A stretch of 64,000 nt of DNA from AM-0621 sp964386705 (GCA_964386705.1 CAYLTY010000016.1:1-64000); one strand, 5' to 3'; positions 1 through 9,512 are shown, counted from the first letter of the stretch. The notes: generated by a model not told the origin, from the sequence alone. Program-made: numbers and translations.

Positions 1-753
1 TGCGCAACTTGCCAGTACCACAGCTTCGTGCAGGGGTGTCTCGTGATTAACCAACACGCCCAGCAGTTTGGAGAACGTGGCGCGATCCAGATTGTCCATC
101 GCAGATCGCATCCAGGGCAGCCAGGCGAAACGCCTGACCGAACGAGGTAGCAGCGATCCTGAAGCCACTTGGCCGTCGTTCGCTGAAAAGACAAAGGAGA
201 ACAGTATAAACACCAGCCAGATGGAAAGCGGAGCAGCCCAGCTCCAGATCGCTATTGTATCTGTCAGCTTGCGCAACATCAGAAAGATCGGCCCCGGTTC
301 CGCACGTAGAGTGGTATAAAACCGCTCGATGATCTCGGGAATCCAGAACGCCATGAACGCCAGGAAGCAGCCATAAGCCAGAACCAGCACGATCATGGGA
401 TAGATCAGCGCCACCACTGAGCGGCGATGCAGTTCCAACATGGTCCGACCCAGAACGGACAGCATCTCCAGAGCCTGAGGCAGTCGGCCGACTCGCAGTC
501 CCGCTTCCACAATCGCGGTGTACACGTTCGGCAGGTGATCGCCCTCCTGACGCAAAGCCTGCTCCAGCGAGACTCCAGCGGCGACTCGTTCCTGCAGACG
601 TTGCGACAGCCGCGAGATGCCGCCCAACGTGCTGTCTGCGATCTGCCTCAGCCCCAAGTCAAGCGGCAGGCCAGCCCGCACCACTCCCGCCAGTTCGTCG
701 TTGAACGCGAGCAGCGCTTCCAGTTTCAGCGGTGAGTGATTCTGAGTGGCCAT
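1..753 (-). CDS. Type II secretion / type IV pilus inner-membrane protein, GspF/PilC family (partial)
   Basis: This is the inner-membrane platform protein of a type II secretion or type IV pilus-like machine; GspF proteins contact the GspE ATPase and anchor pseudopilus assembly. The protein begins MATQNHSPLKLEALLAF at an ATG ending at 753, with an AGGA ribosome site just upstream. The visible 251 residues carry one full GspF repeat (LAGVVRAGLPLDLGLRQIA, then GVSLEQALRQEGDHLPNVY, then VEAGLRVGRLPQALEML), two hydrophobic segments (about residues 115-145 and 170-192), and the start of the second repeat (FSKLLGVLVNHETPLHEAV). The 3' end lies beyond the window. It follows the GspE-type ATPase by 71 bases on the same strand, so the two are probably co-transcribed. 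Family call is firm; whether it serves secretion or pili cannot be told. Confidence 0.9.
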   Translation of the reverse strand, partial: MATQNHSPLKLEALLAFNDELAGVVRAGLPLDLGLRQIADSTLGGISRLSQRLQERVAAGVSLEQALRQEGDHLPNVYTAIVEAGLRVGRLPQALEMLSVLGRTMLELHRRSVVALIYPMIVLVLAYGCFLAFMAFWIPEIIERFYTTLRAEPGPIFLMLRKLTDTIAIWSWAAPLSIWLVFILFSFVFSANDGQVASGSLLPRSVRRFAWLPWMRSAMDNLDRATFSKLLGVLVNHETPLHEAVVLASCA

Positions 754-824
754 AATCCTGTTCTCACGCGACGAGCAGCGTGGTAGACACCCGGCTGCCG
801 AATCAATCGGAGCCGAAACTCCGT

Positions 825-2033
825 TTACTTTCCGAATCCCAACACGCGACGCACTTCCGCCGGACTGGTCAACCCGTCGTTGACGGCATCGCAAGCACCT
901 TGCCAACGCGTCTTCATTCCGGCCGCGACCGCCAGCGACTCCAACTCATCCGCCGCACCGCGCGACAGAATTGCCTTGCCGAGATCGCTATTGTCGGTCC
1001 GCAAAAATTCAGCCAGTAACGCTCGTCCCAGATAGCCAGTGCCACGGCAGGCATCACAACCACCGGGGGTTCGCCAGTGACTGACATTCAGCCCCAACTT
1101 CTCAGCCACTTCGACAGATTCCACCGAGCACCGACAGAGCCGCCTCACAAGCCGCTGACTGACAATGCCCAGTAATCCGGTGCGTAACAGATACGGTTCA
1201 ATGCCCATGTCGGAGAGTCGACAGATCGCTCCCGCAGCACTGCCCGCATGAAATGTTGTCAGCACCAGATGTCCCGTCAGCGCTGCCTGAAACACCGTTT
1301 CGGCCGTCTGACGATCACGAATTTCACCAACCAGAATGACCTCCGGATCTTGCCGCATCAGCGACTTCAATCCAGTGGCGTAATCGAAGCCCGCGACAGG
1401 GTTGATCTGTGATTGAGCAACACCCGTCACAACAGCTTCAATCGGGTCTTCCAGGCTTACTAGACTCCGCTGCGCCCCAAACTTGTCTACCAATTCTCGC
1501 AGACAGGCATAAATCGTTGTCGTCTTGCCGCTACCCGCCGGTCCGCTGATCACTGTGACGCCGCCGCTTTCCAGCAGCAGGTCGCGTAGCCCTGATTGAA
1601 TTTCGTTCGGCAGGCCCAGGTCGTGCAGATGTCGATAGCTGCCCGAGCCGACAAACAGACGAATGACAGCCTTCTCACCAAACAGAGTGGGATAGGTACT
1701 CAGCCGCATCTCCACGCCGCCGACGCTGACACCTCGAATGCGACCTTCCTGCGGCGAGTCTGTGCGATACGTGAGCAGTTCAGCCAGTACCTTCAGCCGC
1801 GCGATGACGTTCGGGGCGATGTCTTTCGGCAGGCGGTCAACAGCGTGCAGCACGCCGTCCACGCGCCACAACATTTCCAGACCTGACTCATTTGGCACCA
1901 GATGAACATCGCTAGCCGCAGCCTCGCGGGCACTCGCCAGGATCGCATCCACCAGTTCCACCGCAGTGGCTACCGCCGCCGCCCGACGTCGTTGCAAGTC
2001 CGCGCGAAACTGGCCGGTGAGGTCTAGAGGCAT
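825..2033 (-). CDS. Type II secretion / pilus assembly ATPase, GspE/PilB family (short form)
   Basis: Cytoplasmic hexameric ATPase that powers type II secretion or pilus assembly. All core motifs are present: Walker A GPAGSGKT near residues 166-173, Asp box LEDPIE near 196-201, Walker B ILVGEIRD near 235-242, and His box TGHLVLTTFH near 255-264. A four-cysteine zinc site (C302, C304, C328, C331, in LCRC and CDAC) points to the GspE/PilB branch rather than PilT. At about 400 residues it lacks the long N-terminal N1 domain of typical GspE, beginning almost directly with the N2 region (AASDVHLVP). Such short forms occur in planctomycetes next to GspF. The ATG ending at 2033 is preferred; an in-frame TTG two codons upstream (ending 2039) is the alternative. 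Confidence 0.9.
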   Translation of the reverse strand: MPLDLTGQFRADLQRRRAAAVATAVELVDAILASAREAAASDVHLVPNESGLEMLWRVDGVLHAVDRLPKDIAPNVIARLKVLAELLTYRTDSPQEGRIRGVSVGGVEMRLSTYPTLFGEKAVIRLFVGSGSYRHLHDLGLPNEIQSGLRDLLLESGGVTVISGPAGSGKTTTIYACLRELVDKFGAQRSLVSLEDPIEAVVTGVAQSQINPVAGFDYATGLKSLMRQDPEVILVGEIRDRQTAETVFQAALTGHLVLTTFHAGSAAGAICRLSDMGIEPYLLRTGLLGIVSQRLVRRLCRCSVESVEVAEKLGLNVSHWRTPGGCDACRGTGYLGRALLAEFLRTDNSDLGKAILSRGAADELESLAVAAGMKTRWQGACDAVNDGLTSPAEVRRVLGFGK

Positions 2034-2322
2034 ACTCAACTTCTCAATTCAGCATTGTCGCTGCGATCAGATCATCAGAAGCGGGACTACCCGCATTTCC
2101 CGCAGGTCTCTCCTCAAACGATCCGCCACACCGCGTCTTTTGTCTGACTATTCATGAACAACTTCCAACAACAACCGTCGTAAACATGACCGAACAAATC
2201 CCTCCCGACGACAGGGATCATGTTGGTTTCCCGCCAACCGGTGAACAGGGGCCAGCACCGGCCACATTTCGAGCCATCTTTGAGCAGTGTGATTCCGCGT
2301 TCTGTGTGCCCGAGGTCTGGAC

Positions 2323-4641
2323 TTGTCGCTTCGTCAAAAGATAACGCTCTCACTCGCCGTGATGTGCGCTCTGTTCGCAGGCTTGACCTGCCTCGTTGCA
2401 GAGTTCGTCGTGCTCCCCAGCTTCGCCGAACTTGAGCAACAGGAAGGTCAACGCGACGTCGTGCGCTGCACGGGAGCGATTCAGAGCGAACTGGAATTCA
2501 TCGGCAATCAGGCGTCCGACTGGGGCGCCTGGGACGAGGCGTATGAGTACATCACCGATCGCAATCAGAAATTCGTTGACGCCAACTTTACTCCCGAAGT
2601 CTTCGGCAACCTGCGTATCAACTTCATGTGCTTCGTCACGCAGACCGGTGAGATCGCCTTCGAAGCCATGCGGGACGAAGCCGAACTGCGGGACATCGAA
2701 GCTCCGGACGTCTTCCGCTTCATCCGCAGGAACTGGCGAACGGTCGCTCACTTCGAGAACCCCGAGGAAACGCGCTCTGGCCTGGTGATGACCAGCCTCG
2801 GGCCCATGCTGCTGGCTTCGCGCCCCATCATGACCTCGAAGCGGGAACGCCCCTTACGTGGGGCCGTCGTGATGGGACGTCTGCTGGACGAAGACCTGCT
2901 GGCAGAATTCTCAAAACGCATGGCGATTCAGATTCAAAGCTGGCCTGCAAACAGCGCTGATCTGGGTCCACGCGAACAGCGAGCGCTGCAGCGGCTCATC
3001 TGCGGCGAGCAGAGTATCATCGAACCGCACGACAGCCAGGTGCTGCACGCCTACACGTTGCTGGATGATATCCACGGCGACTCGGGGTTGCTGGTGCGGC
3101 TGCAATGCAATCGTTCGTTGATGCAGGCAGGCAGCCGGATTGCCTCGCTGAGCATGTTCTCGAACCTGGCGGGCGGCTTCTTCATCCTGCTGGTAACCGG
3201 ACTGATCCTGCAGCAACTGGTGATCAGCCCGCTGGTCAAGGTCACTCAATACGCCGAGCAAGTTGGCGTGGATGAAGCCCATCCCGCTATGCTGGAAGTC
3301 TCTCAAAGCGATGAGATCGGAAAGCTCGCCAACGAACTGCGGGCGATGGTGCAACGACTCGCCGAATCACGTGGCAAGGTTAACGCCGCTTGCGAACAGG
3401 CTCAGGCGGCCAATCAGGCGAAGTCCGATTTCCTGGCCAACATGAGTCACGAGATCCGCACTCCCATGACGGCCATCCTGGGGTACTCCAACATTCTTTC
3501 CGAAGAAAACATTCACGAACTGCCGCGCGAGACTCTGAGCGAGGCCATCGATTCCATTCATCGCAACGGCGAGCACCTGCTCGGTGTCATCAACGACATT
3601 CTCGACCTGTCCAAGATCGAGTCTGGTCATCTCACCGTTGAACGAGTGGCGATCAGTCCGGCTCAGGTCGTGAACGAAGTGGTTGCGTCACTGAGTGACC
3701 GTGCCCTGGCGGGCCACATCAGCCTGTCGGTCTCGATTCAATCGAACGTGCCGCAGTCGATCGTCAGCGATCCCAACCGCCTGCGCCAGATTCTGATGAA
3801 CCTGGTGGGCAACGCGATCAAGTTCACAGAACGTGGATCGGTGGTCGTTCGTATCTCCCTCAATACATCCCAGACCAACAACCCCCAGCTGCAGATCGAA
3901 GTGGTGGATACCGGCATCGGCATCCGCCAAGAGCAGTTGCCGCAGTTGTTCGCGCCCTTTGCTCAAGCCGATTCGTCAATGACGCGACGCTTCGGAGGCA
4001 CGGGGCTCGGACTAACCATCTCACGCGAGCTGACGCATCTACTCAACGGAGAAATCTTAGTGGAGTCTCAGGTCGGTGTTGGCAGTACCGTCACCGTTCG
4101 TAGTCCCGCGCCGCTGCCGCAGCAACACTCCGCCGCGCCCCGGCCAGTTGACGTTTCCACTGCGCCGCCCGTTCCCGCGACTCTCACAGACGAAGTTACC
4201 CGATTGAACACGCCTGCTCCGCGAGCCCTCGATCAGATTCGTGTGCTGCTCGTTGAAGACTGTGTCATCAATCAGAAGCTGATCGTCCATCTGCTTACGA
4301 AGGCGGGTGCGACAGTCACCGTTGTCAACGATGGACTGCAGGCAGTGGAACGGCTGTGTGTTGACTCCGACGCCAACCGCGAACTGCTTAGCTCCCCACC
4401 GTTTGATCTGGTGCTCACGGACCTGCAGATGCCCCGGATGGATGGCTACGCCGCGACGCGGCTGTTGAAGACGAAGGGCCTGACGATTCCCGTTATCGCA
4501 CTGCCCGCATCGTCGCTGACGGATGAACTTGAGCACCACGAAGCGGCCATCTGGGACGATAGCATCTCGAAGCCAATCAACCGCGCAGAACTCATTCAGA
4601 CCTGCGTGCGGCATGCCTCGCTGGCCAGCCACCACGCTTAG
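2323..4641 (+). CDS. Hybrid sensor histidine kinase: CHASE4 - HAMP - HisKA - HATPase - REC
   Basis: Membrane sensor kinase with a fused receiver. A first membrane helix (about 7-33) and a second (about 277-301) bracket an extracytoplasmic domain with the CHASE4-like signature SDWGAWDEAYEYI (about 65-77). HAMP follows (302-352), then the H-box FLANMSHEIRTPM with phospho-acceptor His376, N-box NLVGNAIKF (Asn497), G1 DTGIGI, G2 GGTGLGL, and a Pro-rich linker to a C-terminal receiver (638-765) with Asp700 in VLTDLQMPRMDG and Lys750 in SISKP. The usual Thr/Ser after beta-4 (ALTA) is replaced by Pro (ALPAS), which may change receiver switching. The start is TTG with GAGGT upstream; the in-frame GTG further up is followed at once by a stop. 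The 3' end overlaps the convergent gene by 4 bases. Ligand unknown. Confidence 0.92.
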   Translation: MSLRQKITLSLAVMCALFAGLTCLVAEFVVLPSFAELEQQEGQRDVVRCTGAIQSELEFIGNQASDWGAWDEAYEYITDRNQKFVDANFTPEVFGNLRINFMCFVTQTGEIAFEAMRDEAELRDIEAPDVFRFIRRNWRTVAHFENPEETRSGLVMTSLGPMLLASRPIMTSKRERPLRGAVVMGRLLDEDLLAEFSKRMAIQIQSWPANSADLGPREQRALQRLICGEQSIIEPHDSQVLHAYTLLDDIHGDSGLLVRLQCNRSLMQAGSRIASLSMFSNLAGGFFILLVTGLILQQLVISPLVKVTQYAEQVGVDEAHPAMLEVSQSDEIGKLANELRAMVQRLAESRGKVNAACEQAQAANQAKSDFLANMSHEIRTPMTAILGYSNILSEENIHELPRETLSEAIDSIHRNGEHLLGVINDILDLSKIESGHLTVERVAISPAQVVNEVVASLSDRALAGHISLSVSIQSNVPQSIVSDPNRLRQILMNLVGNAIKFTERGSVVVRISLNTSQTNNPQLQIEVVDTGIGIRQEQLPQLFAPFAQADSSMTRRFGGTGLGLTISRELTHLLNGEILVESQVGVGSTVTVRSPAPLPQQHSAAPRPVDVSTAPPVPATLTDEVTRLNTPAPRALDQIRVLLVEDCVINQKLIVHLLTKAGATVTVVNDGLQAVERLCVDSDANRELLSSPPFDLVLTDLQMPRMDGYAATRLLKTKGLTIPVIALPASSLTDELEHHEAAIWDDSISKPINRAELIQTCVRHASLASHHA

Positions 4642-5441
4642 CGCGGTTGTGCCGAGTGCAGATTTGGGATGCCGATCACACGACGTCGGAAGCTGTAAAT
4701 GCGATGGGCTTCTGGACGTGGGGCGAGATGCCATTCCCATTCGTGCCCCGCCCACGGGAAGTTGAAGTCGTGTAGTGCGCTGAGATCTTCCAGCACGGTG
4801 CCGCCGTTGAGCTTCAAACGCCGCAGATCGGCGATCAGTGAGACGCAACACGGAAATGACTGCAGGTAAGCCAGGTGATCCTGAATCAGCCCGACTGCCA
4901 GCTCATGCGCGACACGATCGTCGATGAACTCGTTGCGTTGCAGGTACCCGAGTGGAATGAACGGCAACTGCGAGAGCAGATTCACGGAGGCGACATAGTC
5001 CACTTCGGCATCGTGTTGCATGAAGTTCGGGTTGCCACGCTGCACCAATTCTGTGGTTGGGCGACGGATCTTGAAGACCGCATCTACAGTGTTGGTGACA
5101 TCGGCTGAAACCATGCGCACGTTGGGAAAGCGACGTTGAGCCCACCGCGTTGACCAGGGATGAATCAGGTCCACGAGAATGACTTCCCGAAACGCGGCAG
5201 CCAGATCCTCAAGTGGAATATCCAGTAACTGGCCCGATCCGAGCACAATCGCTTTCCGATGGCTGGTGCACTGCCGGATGCCTTCGCGGATGATGGATCT
5301 CGTCTGCTGCAGATGCGGTATCCAGGCCGTCTGACAACGTTGATAACGCCTCTTAATGCCAATTACTTCGGAGAGATAACCCATCCGCCGCAGATGGGGC
5401 GGGCAAGGCGTCAGCCAGTATTCCAGCAGGCTCTTCAACAT
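4638..5441 (-). CDS. Uncharacterised protein with a Rossmann / SAM-methyltransferase-like core
   Basis: I do not recognise this family. About 267 residues from the chosen ATG (MLKSLLEYWLTPCPPHLRRMG); the reading frame continues upstream to 5576, but that part has no protein character. A possible nucleotide- or SAM-binding strand-loop-helix appears around residues 65-100 (AIVLGSGQLLDIPLEDLA, then VILVDLIHPWS), like motif I and the following acidic residue of class I methyltransferases. A later VDYVASVNLLSQLPFIPLGY segment resembles the region after motif IV. No catalytic residue can be assigned. The last 4 bases overlap the histidine kinase tail to tail, and the gene is divergent from the membrane protein at 5683. 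Methyltransferase activity is inference only. Confidence 0.72.
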   Translation of the reverse strand: MLKSLLEYWLTPCPPHLRRMGYLSEVIGIKRRYQRCQTAWIPHLQQTRSIIREGIRQCTSHRKAIVLGSGQLLDIPLEDLAAAFREVILVDLIHPWSTRWAQRRFPNVRMVSADVTNTVDAVFKIRRPTTELVQRGNPNFMQHDAEVDYVASVNLLSQLPFIPLGYLQRNEFIDDRVAHELAVGLIQDHLAYLQSFPCCVSLIADLRRLKLNGGTVLEDLSALHDFNFPWAGHEWEWHLAPRPEAHRIYSFRRRVIGIPNLHSAQPR

Positions 5442-5682
5442 CCCGATCGGTCCAGAAACAAAGCAACGCGGTTGATGACAACGTTGAGAGTGTAGTGCGT
5501 ACCAGATTTTCTGGGCGCGGCGAGAACCTTTCAGATCTGTCGACGTTGGCGAGTTGCTGCGCTCGCAACCGATCAATTCTGCTGACGTGCTGCTTCGCGA
5601 CCGACTACAGTCAGGAGTTCAATACGGCGAGCAGGCTCAAAGGATCAGCCCGCTAGCTGCAACAAGGACTGGAGACGCGACT

Positions 5683-6558
5683 GTGTGGAGTCTGTTCCGC
5701 ATCCTGATGGACATCTCGCTGCTGAAGCCGATCGTCAGACCGATCACTCGGTTTTTCGTCGGCGCGATCGCAGTGCCGATGTTCCGCATCTTCACTCGAA
5801 AAGTGCTGCGTTTCAAAACTCTGGATGCCGAACTGGAGAAGGATCTGGAGCAGTGGTTTCGCGGCGCCGTGCTGTTGCTGTTCGCTACTCAGAACATGGA
5901 GACGCTGCTCTTTCCGTGGGTGAAGCCGATCGTGCAAGCACGGCTGGCCCACTATGCGCAAGTGGCCGGAGGTGAGACCGGTGCCTTCTCGCCGATCGAA
6001 GTGGCGCATGATGAGAAGGGGTGGATCCTGCTGGGTCTGCGCGTCATGCTGGCGATTGGTGTCGTGCAGATGATGCCCGATCAGGAGCTGTTCGCGGTCA
6101 TTCACCACGGACCGCCCAAGGTCAACTTCGATAAGAAGGCGAAGTGGTGGCCGCAGATTCGCAAGCTGGCGTGGCCCTTTTTTAAGGGGCACCTCTGCGT
6201 GCATCTCAATAAATCGTCGCCTGTGTTCGCGATTCTCGCTGCGATCGCGCCCGGCAAGCCTGGCTGGGTGTGTTACACCATGGCGCTGGTGCAGTACCTC
6301 ATCATCGGACTGGTGACGTCGCGAGATAAAGCACTCGACGTCCTGCAGATCTTTGATGAAACCGTCGAGCAACGTCGCAACGAGTTGATCGAGGAGTTTG
6401 AACTTAAAAATGATCCGCGTGCGGGGACGTCGGGACCAAAAGAGCTGATCGTTGTGCCCGAGCCCTCGGTCCCTGCCACCGTTCCGGAGCCAACACTCGC
6501 GGTGTCGCCACCGGCCGAACCGCTGCCCGCCGTTCAGACAAAAGCGGAGCCGACTTGA
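5683..6558 (+). CDS. Hypothetical membrane protein with Pro-rich tail
   Basis: Unrecognised protein of about 291 residues. I chose the GTG at 5683 because a GGAGA ribosome site lies about 8 bases upstream and the predicted protein then begins VWSLFRILMDISLLKPIV; the frame is open further upstream without plausible coding. Hydrophobic stretches occur near the N-terminus (ITRFFVGAIAVPMFRIF), then AVLLLFATQNMETLLFPW, GLRVMLAIGVVQMM and YTMALVQYLIIGLV. A charged amphipathic region (DETVEQRRNELIEEFELK) precedes a Pro/Glu/Val-rich, probably disordered C-terminus (PEPSVPATVPEPTLAV). It is divergent from the gene at 5441 with about 240 bases between starts, so that gap probably carries both promoters. 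No function can be proposed. Confidence 0.75.
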   Translation: MWSLFRILMDISLLKPIVRPITRFFVGAIAVPMFRIFTRKVLRFKTLDAELEKDLEQWFRGAVLLLFATQNMETLLFPWVKPIVQARLAHYAQVAGGETGAFSPIEVAHDEKGWILLGLRVMLAIGVVQMMPDQELFAVIHHGPPKVNFDKKAKWWPQIRKLAWPFFKGHLCVHLNKSSPVFAILAAIAPGKPGWVCYTMALVQYLIIGLVTSRDKALDVLQIFDETVEQRRNELIEEFELKNDPRAGTSGPKELIVVPEPSVPATVPEPTLAVSPPAEPLPAVQTKAEPT

Positions 6559-6597
6559 TTGCGATTCCATGCTGATGGATCAAAGAGACTGGTTTCG

Positions 6598-7926
6598 CTA
6601 CGGCAGATCCGGTGCGATCACGAGTTGGTGCCGCTCCAGATTCCACCAGCGGGTCCAGGCGTTTTCGTCGAAGCCGTAGTTCAGACCGGTGAGCTTCTGC
6701 AGTGCAGCGAGGACTTCATCGTTTTCAATCGCCAGACTGATGGGAACAACCTTCGTGACGACGTTCTGAGCCGGCAGGTTGATGATCACTCCGTACGGAA
6801 ACTGTCCGGCGGCAATGCCCGCAATCAGATCAGGCGGCAGGTTGTAAGGAGTGCCGAACGAGCCGTCGGTGCGCATGCTCACGGTCGGCACAGCCACGCG
6901 CACTTTGAAACTGTGCCGCGTCACCAGTGACTGAATCAACGGATTCACGGCGCGAATATCACCCACCCGCGCGAGTGCGATCCCGGCTCGGCGCACGACC
7001 GCGTTGTTCTTGTCACGCAGAGCCTTGATGAATACTCCCTGCGCGACTTCCTGATGTTCCTGGCGAATGGCCGCGAGTGCTCGACGACGGATCTCGGCTA
7101 CCTCTTCGCGCACCGCGTACGTTGCCAGCGGAAAAGCCGACCGACTGCTGCTGATCTGAGCGACAATCTCCACAAACAAGTTGCGGACTTCAGCGTTGTC
7201 ATGCTTGCTGAGTACCTGAATCAGCCCTGGAATTGCTTCATCCTGACGAATGCCTCGCAGGTTGTTGAGGCCCACCGGCGCCTGATCCTGATTGGCTCCC
7301 GTGGCCCACTTGAGCCACAGGCCAATCTTGGCAGCCCATTCTTTCTCGGCTTTGGATTGCGCGTGTTGAGCCTGCAACTTTTCGAGTTGCGAGATCGGCA
7401 CGTACTTGCCGTTGAACTTCACCAGCCCTTCTTCACGCTTGCGCTCTTCAACTTCTTCCTTGGTGAGCCATTCACCGTCCTGCAACGTGTGCCCCAATCC
7501 GTAATGTGCGGGCTTGTGATCCGGGTCGAAGTCCAGCACGCGTTCGAGGTGCACCTTTCGTTGCTCAGGCAGCACGTTCTCGCGGCACCATTCGGCCAGA
7601 GCCCAATGGTCTTCCAGAGTGTCCTCGATGGTCTGCTGTCGGACTTCATACTGCTCAAAACGGATCGGCCGCTTCGTCACGTTCTCAATGTCAGCTTCGG
7701 CCACCGAAACTCTTGCTCCGCTGACGAGCTGAACTTCGATAGTGCCTTCAGAGTCGCCCTTCGAGGCCTGAATCGTGCCGCGAATGACGCCGCCATGCTT
7801 GAGCTGCACAACATCTGCCGATGCAGTTTCGACTAACGTCAACGCAACCGTACTCAACAACAAGCCGCTCACAACAGCTCGCCGGAGACGACCTGTCTTA
7901 GTTCTCAGAGTGAGGGATGAGTGCAT
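6598..7926 (-). CDS. Secreted HEAT-repeat protein
   Basis: Exported protein of 442 residues, probably periplasmic. A basic N-terminus and hydrophobic core (VVSGLLLSTVALTLVETASA) form a signal peptide. The next region (VVQLKHGGVIRGTI, then VQLVSGARVSVAEADIENV) resembles small beta-rich modules common in secreted planctomycete proteins. A TPR-like stretch follows (KVHLERVLDFDPDHKPAHYGLG), then several HEAT units about 30 residues apart (AIPGLIQVLSKHDNAEVRN, AEIRRRALAAI, VAQGVFIKALRDKNNAVVR, AVNPLIQSLVTRHSFKVR). The C-terminus (ALQKLTGLNYGFDENAWTRWW) is typical of lineage HEAT proteins. Such solenoids bind proteins; the partner is unknown. No partner gene adjoins it on the same strand. Confidence 0.85.
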   Translation of the reverse strand: MHSSLTLRTKTGRLRRAVVSGLLLSTVALTLVETASADVVQLKHGGVIRGTIQASKGDSEGTIEVQLVSGARVSVAEADIENVTKRPIRFEQYEVRQQTIEDTLEDHWALAEWCRENVLPEQRKVHLERVLDFDPDHKPAHYGLGHTLQDGEWLTKEEVEERKREEGLVKFNGKYVPISQLEKLQAQHAQSKAEKEWAAKIGLWLKWATGANQDQAPVGLNNLRGIRQDEAIPGLIQVLSKHDNAEVRNLFVEIVAQISSSRSAFPLATYAVREEVAEIRRRALAAIRQEHQEVAQGVFIKALRDKNNAVVRRAGIALARVGDIRAVNPLIQSLVTRHSFKVRVAVPTVSMRTDGSFGTPYNLPPDLIAGIAAGQFPYGVIINLPAQNVVTKVVPISLAIENDEVLAALQKLTGLNYGFDENAWTRWWNLERHQLVIAPDLP

Positions 7927-8086
7927 GGTCGGAACTCCAACCGCGCGCGGTAAGCTGGTCGGACTTCTCCAGCTCCGTCGCGATCTTCAACCACCCTTGT
8001 ACCGGCCGGTCGAGGGAATGTTGAGTGCCGATGGTGCTGCATTCAGAGATTTGCGAACTCACGCAGCTGTCGGAGTGAGCCGCAAC

Positions 8087-8147
8087 GCGCTAGCGGCGGG
8101 TGATTGATCTGGCGAGAACGAACGATGGCAGAACCGGCGGCTAGCGC
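8087..8147. repeat. Inverted repeat (REP-like), 14-base arms
   Basis: The arms 8087-8100 (GCGCTAGCGGCGGG) and 8134-8147 (CCGGCGGCTAGCGC) are complementary at 12 of 14 positions across a 33-base spacer. It lies in the 282-base gap between the HEAT gene and the ATP-grasp gene, both on the minus strand. The core GCTAGCGCC resembles motifs I recall as dispersed in planctomycete genomes; copy number cannot be tested in this window. Confidence 0.6.
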
Positions 8148-8208
8148 CCTGCCGCTCAGGACGCGCATGATTCTCCTCGGATCCATTCAAAAACCATCGT
8201 CGCAAAAG

Positions 8209-9405
8209 TCAGCTGCGCGATGTTTTGGAGTCTTGGTACCAACCGCGCAGCAGTCCGTTGCCAACTTTCTCCAGCTGAGTTTGACAGTCAGCGACGGACG
8301 CACCCGCTATGAAGAGAGTGCAGATTGGCATGCTCGCGGGAATCAGGCTGCCGGGCGTTGGAATGTCGGCCAGCCAGATCCCTCCATCCGGCGACCTTTG
8401 AATGAACGATCGCAGGTCGGGTGCGACGAGGTCTTGATGTGCATAGAGAATCCGCTTGCCGAACCCATGAGTTGATCGAAGACCACTTGGTTCAGATGGC
8501 ACGCCGACCGGCGGGTGTTCATGGGGTTGGCACGTCTCGACATGCCATCGCAGCAGCGGCCAGCCAAGGGCCAGTTCATACAACTCAGCCGAAGCCGGAT
8601 AGCGCGGGTTGACCTCCAGCGTCCACAAGGTCGATTGACCGGCATCGAAGATGAAGTCGACACCAAACAAGCCGCGCAGTTGAGCAGCTTCAGCCAGCCG
8701 GTGTCCGATGACCTCTGCCTGATCGAAGCTGGCCTGCGGCACGTCTGTCTGATCCAGCGGAGCGATCGATCCCGCATACGCATAAGGCCGCCCCGGTAAG
8801 GCTGCGGTCCCCACTAGCTGCTGAGACAATCCCAGCAGTTGCGCACCAGCGGCGGTTGCCAGGTAAAGCCCCGATACGGACGCCCCTGTTGCGTATTCCT
8901 GCAGGTAGTAACCGGGGGCCACGTTCGATCGCAGTTGCGAAGTTGAGAACTCAATCCCGATGCCGCCGGCGCTGGCAAGGGGTTTGACCAGCCACCGCGA
9001 CGCAGTGTCTGCAGACTTCAGCTGGCTTGAAACCTTCAAGCTCGGCAGCCCGCTTGCAGTCAGCGTCTTTGCAACCCAGAACGGATCGCGCACCCTTCGG
9101 AGTGTCTCAGAATCATTGCCGAACAATGGCCTGATGCGGCTGAGTTCCTCAACGAGTTCCGGGCGGTTCTCCAATCCCCCTGTGTAGATCCAGGGAGCAT
9201 ATGGTGCTGCTTGCAGCGCCGCGGCCACTCCGTCGGGAAAGCCGGTTAATGGTAGAAGCTGTGCGCACTCACGCAGGTCTTCATCGGCGAACTGATCCGC
9301 GCACCACGGCATGAAGCCCGCTCGAATCGCCGACTGAGCCGCTGCGCGAACACTCGCCCCAACAATGATCAGCGGCGCATGACATCCTTTCACGGTCTCA
9401 AACAA
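8209..9405 (-). CDS. ATP-grasp domain protein
   Basis: A ligase-type enzyme of 398 residues with an ATP-grasp fold; the family joins a carboxylate to an amine, thiol or similar group through an acyl-phosphate. The sequence shows an N-terminal Rossmann-like part (PLIIVGASVRAAAQSAIRAG), the ATP-binding lysine strand SRWLVKPLASAGGIGIEF, and the metal-binding C-terminal strand LWTLEVNPRYPASAELYE, where the E-x-N of ATP-grasp enzymes is intact. Related ATP-grasp proteins occur among the genes of tetrahydromethanopterin-linked C1 metabolism in planctomycetes and methylotrophs, and a Fae-like gene occurs 36 kb away, so a role in that pathway is possible but is inference. Substrate unknown. It is a lone minus-strand gene flanked by repeat elements. 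Confidence 0.85.
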   Translation of the reverse strand: MFETVKGCHAPLIIVGASVRAAAQSAIRAGFMPWCADQFADEDLRECAQLLPLTGFPDGVAAALQAAPYAPWIYTGGLENRPELVEELSRIRPLFGNDSETLRRVRDPFWVAKTLTASGLPSLKVSSQLKSADTASRWLVKPLASAGGIGIEFSTSQLRSNVAPGYYLQEYATGASVSGLYLATAAGAQLLGLSQQLVGTAALPGRPYAYAGSIAPLDQTDVPQASFDQAEVIGHRLAEAAQLRGLFGVDFIFDAGQSTLWTLEVNPRYPASAELYELALGWPLLRWHVETCQPHEHPPVGVPSEPSGLRSTHGFGKRILYAHQDLVAPDLRSFIQRSPDGGIWLADIPTPGSLIPASMPICTLFIAGASVADCQTQLEKVGNGLLRGWYQDSKTSRS

Positions 9406-9450
9406 CTCCCGCGTGAACTTGGTGGAATCAAAGTTGGCACGCCGAAGCCT

Positions 9451-9484
9451 ATCCGTGTTTCATCTGTGTTCCATCCGTGGCTGA
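9451..9484. repeat. Three-unit 11-base degenerate tandem repeat
   Basis: Three imperfect 11-base units, ATCCGTGTTTC, ATCTGTGTTCC and ATCCGTGGCTG, follow one another directly. Sequences of this kind (ATCTGTGTTCATCTGTGG type) are dispersed in many bacterial genomes. It lies in the gap between the Tat-type protein and the ATP-grasp gene. Confidence 0.65.
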
Positions 9485-9512
9485 CGAATTGGAACAGGAA
9501 CTCGCCATGAAA

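Noticed and set aside
7054..7836. Long plus-strand open frame inside the HEAT gene
   Set aside because: Shadow of the minus-strand gene, with no ribosome site or recognisable domain.
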